A stretch of 7,312 nucleotides of DNA from positions 1 to 7,312 of the forward strand of contig JACCTF010000789.1 of the NCBI GenBank assembly GCA_013812565.1, written 5' to 3'. Under the pieces are notes generated by a model. That model saw only the letters and a program-made list of their open reading frames with translations. It did not search any database and was not told the DNA's origin. The translations under genes were made by a program, and so were the position numbers. The stretch comes from Pyrinomonadaceae bacterium. Its GTDB lineage: Bacteria > Acidobacteriota > Blastocatellia > Pyrinomonadales > Pyrinomonadaceae. Of this stretch, positions 4,574-7,312 are shown piece after piece (the first letter of the stretch is position 1; each line of letters opens with the position of its first letter).

Positions 4574-6038
4574 CGTTGTTCCCTACAAGCCTGGTAAACG
4601 TCAATCAACCTTCAGGCGTTTGAATCTGCAATTCTCTGGAACTGCGCTAGAAGAGGCTATCGAACAACGCGATAAATCAGCTCGCGATCGTGCGGCTTCA
4701 ATTGATGCAAATAAAACTGAGCTTTCAGTAGATAGTAAGGATACTTCATCAGCTAAACGAGAAACTACTCCCGTATCTACGGCAGCAACTACTCCCGTAG
4801 ATACTCCAGTAATTCCTATTGAAACATCCTTCCCATCATCTTACTTAAATGCAGACTTTAGTCGAAAAGATGAAGTAAGCGATGACTTGCATCTGCAAGA
4901 GGCTGCTCCCGTAGATACTCCAGCAGATACTCCCGTAGTTACTGGCGTAGCATCAGATAGTCAGAATGCTTTTAGTGGGGGTAATCTAACCTATGAATCA
5001 CCGTCAGAAAACCTTGCTACAGACCCAGGCTTAGACAACAATTTATTCGGGGCATCCCATAGTAGAGAAGTAGGGAAAGACCAACAGGCGTTCGTGTCAC
5101 GTGCTTTGAAGAATGAGGGTCGCACCAATGAAGACGATTTCGTTCTAACAGAACCGCTTGATGCCACCCACTCTGGTTCCGAGCAAAAAATTTACTCAGT
5201 GATGTACCGTGAAACTATTAGCAAGAATGGGAATAGAGAGCGTCATTTTGGGTTCAAGGAGCTTTCAAAAAGGACAGGTATTAGATCTGATTACACAATT
5301 CGAAAGGCTATTGATGGATTAATTGATAAACGCTCCATCGAGATTGTTAGATATACTCATGGGAATCCTTTAGGACCACGGTACCGCATCTATAAGCCCC
5401 GAGAGATAGAACAGCGAAGACGCTCTGCATGCATTGTTATTGATCTACAATCTAAGAAGATCGTCAAAGCTGAAAGCAGTCCTCACCTTACGGAAGAATA
5501 CCAGCAGTATGGTTCCACTCCCGTACGTACTCCCGTATCCACTTCCGTAGCTACTGGTGGTAAAAACTACGGGGGTACTCCCGCAAACTCTACGGGTGTT
5601 ACTCCCGCAAATATTGCGGGAGATATTAAATATATAAATAGAGGCTTAGGGAGAGAGGCTCCAGCTACGTCGTCATTATCAAAATCAAGCGGCGAAGACA
5701 CCGACGAAGACAGTGCTTATCTTGAGGCCATCCGGGATGTCTATGAACGCGTAACGGGGAATACGTGGACTACCGCGGACACCATTACAGCACAGCGTGC
5801 ACAGGAGGTACCCGTTGAATTATGGGGCATCGCTATTTGCTACTGCGTTGACAGGGCGCCCAATCACAAATTTGATCGGCTCGCATACGTGTTAGAAGAA
5901 GCTCGGCGCCACTATGAAGAGATGAGTAAATTCAGCAAGAGTGATCTACAAGTTATCTTAAAGCATAGTATCCGCGTAATTCAACGAGCACGCGGGTCAG
6001 GCATCTGGGAACCACGTGCACCTGAGACTTCAACTTGA
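4533..6038 (+). CDS. Winged-helix protein with TPV repeats, putative replication initiator or centromere-binding protein
   Basis: The GTG start gives 501 residues: a basic N-terminus with KRQSTFRRLNLQFSG (about 22-36), then a disordered Ser/Thr/Asp-rich linker with TPV repeats (about 79-142). A winged-helix domain follows (about 203-290; HTH FGFKELSKRTGIRSDYTIRKAIDG, wing RYTHGNPLGPRYRIYKP). A second linker of TPV/TPA repeats (about 329-364) leads to a helical C-terminal domain (about 393-495; YLEAIRDVYERVTGNTW and ELWGIAICYCVDRAP) that I do not recognise. Partition ATPases are normally co-transcribed with a DNA-binding partner or sit beside an initiator. Both roles fit a winged helix plus a separate C-terminal domain, and the sequence does not decide between them. 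The coding sequence itself carries the DNA repeats annotated separately, within its linkers. It overlaps the ParA-like gene by 41 bases and shares its AT-richer composition. Existence of the gene is near certain; the role is inference. Confidence 0.8.
   Translation: MSNEQSPPMPPVRDVVPYKPGKRQSTFRRLNLQFSGTALEEAIEQRDKSARDRAASIDANKTELSVDSKDTSSAKRETTPVSTAATTPVDTPVIPIETSFPSSYLNADFSRKDEVSDDLHLQEAAPVDTPADTPVVTGVASDSQNAFSGGNLTYESPSENLATDPGLDNNLFGASHSREVGKDQQAFVSRALKNEGRTNEDDFVLTEPLDATHSGSEQKIYSVMYRETISKNGNRERHFGFKELSKRTGIRSDYTIRKAIDGLIDKRSIEIVRYTHGNPLGPRYRIYKPREIEQRRRSACIVIDLQSKKIVKAESSPHLTEEYQQYGSTPVRTPVSTSVATGGKNYGGTPANSTGVTPANIAGDIKYINRGLGREAPATSSLSKSSGEDTDEDSAYLEAIRDVYERVTGNTWTTADTITAQRAQEVPVELWGIAICYCVDRAPNHKFDRLAYVLEEARRHYEEMSKFSKSDLQVILKHSIRVIQRARGSGIWEPRAPETST
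4767..4949 (+). repeat. Intragenic repeat cluster 1: 12-bp units with core ACTCCCGTA
   Basis: Exact cores start at 4767, 4791 and 4929. Near copies start at 4803 (ACTCCAGTA), 4905 (GCTCCCGTA), 4917 (ACTCCAGCA) and 4941 (ACTGGCGTA). Within the groups, starts are 12 or 24 bases apart. All lie in frame and encode Thr/Ala-Pro-Val-like triplets in the first linker. At 4771-4782 CCGTA and TACGG form a small inverted pair around 2 bases. Confidence 0.75.
5517..5623 (+). repeat. Intragenic repeat cluster 2: direct and inverted ACTCCCGTA/CA copies
   Basis: Exact cores start at 5517 and 5529, and ACTTCCGTA at 5541. ACTCCCGCA starts at 5577 and 5601. Inverted relatives lie at 5568-5576 (TACGGGGGT), 5591-5599 (TACGGGTGT) and 5615-5623 (TGCGGGAGA). 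The direct copies keep a 12-bp register throughout (5517, 5529, 5541, 5577, 5601). CTCCCGCAA (5602-5610) and TTGCGGGAG (5614-5622) form a perfect 9-bp inverted repeat with a 3-base centre. Confidence 0.78.
5623..5640 (+). other. 18-base pure A/T run next to the repeats, possible unwinding element
   Basis: Positions 5623-5640 contain only A and T and directly abut the inverted repeat at 5602-5622. Iterons bordering an AT-rich stretch are the usual layout of iteron-type replication origins. As protein it encodes part of the linker (DIKYIN). No clear DnaA box (TTWTNCACA) was found nearby. Confidence 0.4.
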
Positions 6039-6061
6039 TGCCCACAAAAGGGCACTTCAAG
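6034..6061 (+). terminator. Hairpin at the end of the parA-rep operon
   Basis: CTTGA-TGCCC (6034-6043) pairs with GGGCA (6050-6054) and, after a 2-base bulge, TCAAG (6057-6061), around loop ACAAAA. It overlaps the stop codon at 6036-6038. No T-tract follows, so termination is possible but unproven. Confidence 0.35.
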
Positions 6062-6188
6062 CCAACTTAGTAATTTGCCCGCCTGGCAGTGATGCTATGC
6101 TCCGCCGAAACCAGTTATGGACACACACATAGATCAACTTCAGGACGAAGCCGCATCACTCACAGCTTCGCCTGCTATTCACAAGCAT

Positions 6189-6194
6189 GAGGAG
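6189..6194 (+). promoter_or_regulatory. Ribosome binding site of the dehydrogenase gene
   Basis: GAGGAG ends 8 bases before ATG 6203, ideal spacing, and supports that start. A weak promoter guess upstream (TTTGCC 6074-6079, TATGCT 6096-6101, 16-base spacer) is not strong enough to annotate. Confidence 0.55.
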
Positions 6195-6202
6195 CAACAA
6201 GG

Positions 6203-7108
6203 ATGGCTAACCAAGACACACTAACAGATCAAAACCGTCGCAATTTTCTCGCAGGATTGGCGACAACCGGTGCAGTAGCTACCTTGGGGAACGGGCAGAG
6301 CCCCAGCACTCCCAGCGCTCCCGTGGTAGCTGCCACCTATCCGGTGGTCGAGCCCACATCAGCAGATGAGGTCATCAAGATCATATGTACAGAGAAATTA
6401 TCTTCTGCCGAAGTGGAACAGATTCAATCCGCGGGTAGGAACATCGAGTTGCGCATGCTCGCCGACCGGTCGGAGTTGAAACGCGAGGTCCCCGAGGCGG
6501 AGGTCATTCTCGGGTCAGTCAACGGTGAAACTATGCTGACGGCGAAGAAGTTGAAGTGGGTGCAGACCTGGGGCGCCGGCGTCGAAGGCTCGCCCAAGGA
6601 ACTCATGGAGCATCCATGCGTGCTCACCAACATGCAACGCATCTTTGCACCGGTGATCGCCGAGACCGCCATCGGGTTGCTGCTGAGCCTGACACGCGGC
6701 TTGGCGCAAGACTCTATTCCGGCCTTTAAGCAGCGCCAGTGGATGCGTGGGCCGAGCAGTGTTGTGCTGGATGACCTCTATGACAAAACCATCGGGATCG
6801 TCGGCATGGGTGGCATCGGATCAGAGACTGCGCGCCGCCTCCATTACGGCTTTAACATGCGCGTGCTTGGGACAGACGCAAAGCCGATGCCCAAACCGGA
6901 GTTCGTCGCCGAGTTGCACGATCCCGGCTGGCTGATGGAGATGGTGCCGCCGGTGGACGTGTTGATGAGCGCCGCCCCACTTACCAAGGAGACGCTGTCC
7001 TTCGCCAAAATTCCATGTGGTTGTAAAGAATTGACTTCCGCGGCTGCATCACAACACACTTGCTGCCATGATCAAACTGGCTCTGGTGCAAATAGGTTCA
7101 CAAGTTGA
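6203..7108 (+). pseudogene. Tat-signal D-2-hydroxyacid dehydrogenase, C-terminally truncated
   Basis: The 301-residue reading starts with a twin-arginine signal (NRRNFLAG, R12-R13, then GLATTGAVATLG), predicting export through Tat. It is followed by the N-terminal catalytic half of a D-isomer-specific 2-hydroxyacid dehydrogenase, with AEVILGS, KLKWVQTWGAGVEG and IAETAIGLLLSLTRGL. The NAD-binding Rossmann turn is G201-M-G-G-I-G206 in KTIGIVGMGGIGSETARRL, and VDVLMSAAPLTKET is near 250-263. Intact relatives then continue for roughly 100 residues with the substrate-binding Arg and the Glu/His catalytic pair, which are absent here. After about 7005 the sequence (IPCGCKELTSAAASQHTCCH) is unlike the family. 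The product could bind NAD partly but should not be catalytic. Likely causes are a rearrangement or insertion with its junction near 7000-7010. The start is well supported by the GAGGAG site. Confidence 0.75.
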
Positions 7109-7312
7109 AATTGGCTACCATATACCGTGGAAAATGCATCGCAGCTTTACTATATCTTGTATGCAATTGAAATTTTGCACCAGCAATCATGAAGCGGTGC
7201 TTCTCCACTATCGATGAAAATATGCATAAGCCGCGCTACCCTCTGGATGACCGCTGGTGGCGATAAGGTCGTAAGGTTCTTGGTGTCCGTCAACCCGTGC
7301 ACCAGCATGACC
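7109..7312. other. Right-edge region without an assignable gene
   Basis: The tail after the truncated dehydrogenase has no recognisable product. On the minus strand a frame is open from the window edge (7311) to a TAG at 7150-7152. It reads MLVHGLTDT near its start, faintly like the late strand of an alpha/beta hydrolase, but the remainder does not support this. On the plus strand a frame from ATG 7214 is open to the edge without a ribosome binding site. An inverted repeat (CTGGTGCAAA 7083-7092, TTTGCACCAG 7174-7183) encloses about 80 bases here. Confidence 0.3.

Noticed and set aside
5517..5640. DnaA boxes near the putative origin
   Set aside because: Reading both strands I found no good match to TTWTNCACA, so none is claimed.
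6117..6224. 35-codon ORF upstream of and overlapping the dehydrogenase start
   Set aside because: No ribosome binding site and no recognisable sequence; a leader peptide role cannot be supported.
1478..7069. 12-bp direct repeat ACTTGCTGCCAT at 1478-1489 and 7058-7069, considered as att sites or target duplication
   Set aside because: One shared 12-mer is expected by chance in a window this size, and no tRNA or integrase is present to support attachment sites.
7150..7311. Minus-strand partial ORF as an alpha/beta hydrolase or prolyl-oligopeptidase end
   Set aside because: Only the short LVHG..DT pattern fits; the following residues do not, so no family was assigned.

Overview
The window looks like bacterial DNA, most likely from a soil acidobacterium (Terriglobia). 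That is an inference from the Asn/Tyr/Arg/His-rich tail encoded at the left edge, a DUF72 protein, a Tat-targeted 2-hydroxyacid dehydrogenase, and a small plasmid-like module in otherwise GC-rich DNA. No RNA gene, CRISPR array or transposase is visible.

Layout. At the left edge (2-344) is the 3' part of a low-complexity RYNN/RYND protein whose frame is broken near 205-212. Next comes a complete RNase D-type DEDDy 3'-5' exonuclease (412-1359). A 378-base gap follows, holding one strong GC-rich hairpin. A DUF72 (YecE-like) gene lies on the minus strand (1738-2478). Divergent from it is a poorly preserved stretch (2622-3347): a small unknown ORF and a frameshifted relic ending in a probable winged helix.

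The core of the window is a two-gene operon in visibly AT-richer DNA (about 3450-6040). A good sigma70-type promoter (TTGACG, 17 bp, TATTAT) precedes a TTG-started ParA-like ATPase with an N-terminal MerR/excisionase-like helix-turn-helix. Overlapping it by 41 bases, behind a perfect Shine-Dalgarno, is a 501-residue winged-helix protein with long disordered linkers. This pair looks like the replication/partition core of a plasmid or integrated element. The second gene carries within its own coding sequence two clusters of a repeat with core ACTCCCGTA, set on a 12-bp register. The second cluster contains inverted copies, a perfect 9-bp inverted repeat and an adjoining run of 18 A/T bases. This resembles an iteron plus unwinding-element origin (or a centromere) embedded in the gene of the protein that might bind it, as in the lambda O gene. 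The ParA has Ala at the Walker A' position of the Asp needed for ATP hydrolysis in Soj/ParA.

To the right is a Tat-signal D-2-hydroxyacid dehydrogenase (6203-7108). Its recognisable homology stops around 7005, before the catalytic residues, so it is probably a truncated pseudogene. The last 200 bases hold no assignable gene. Broken or truncated genes flank the module, which fits an insertion-prone accessory region or plasmid, but the window alone does not show its boundaries.
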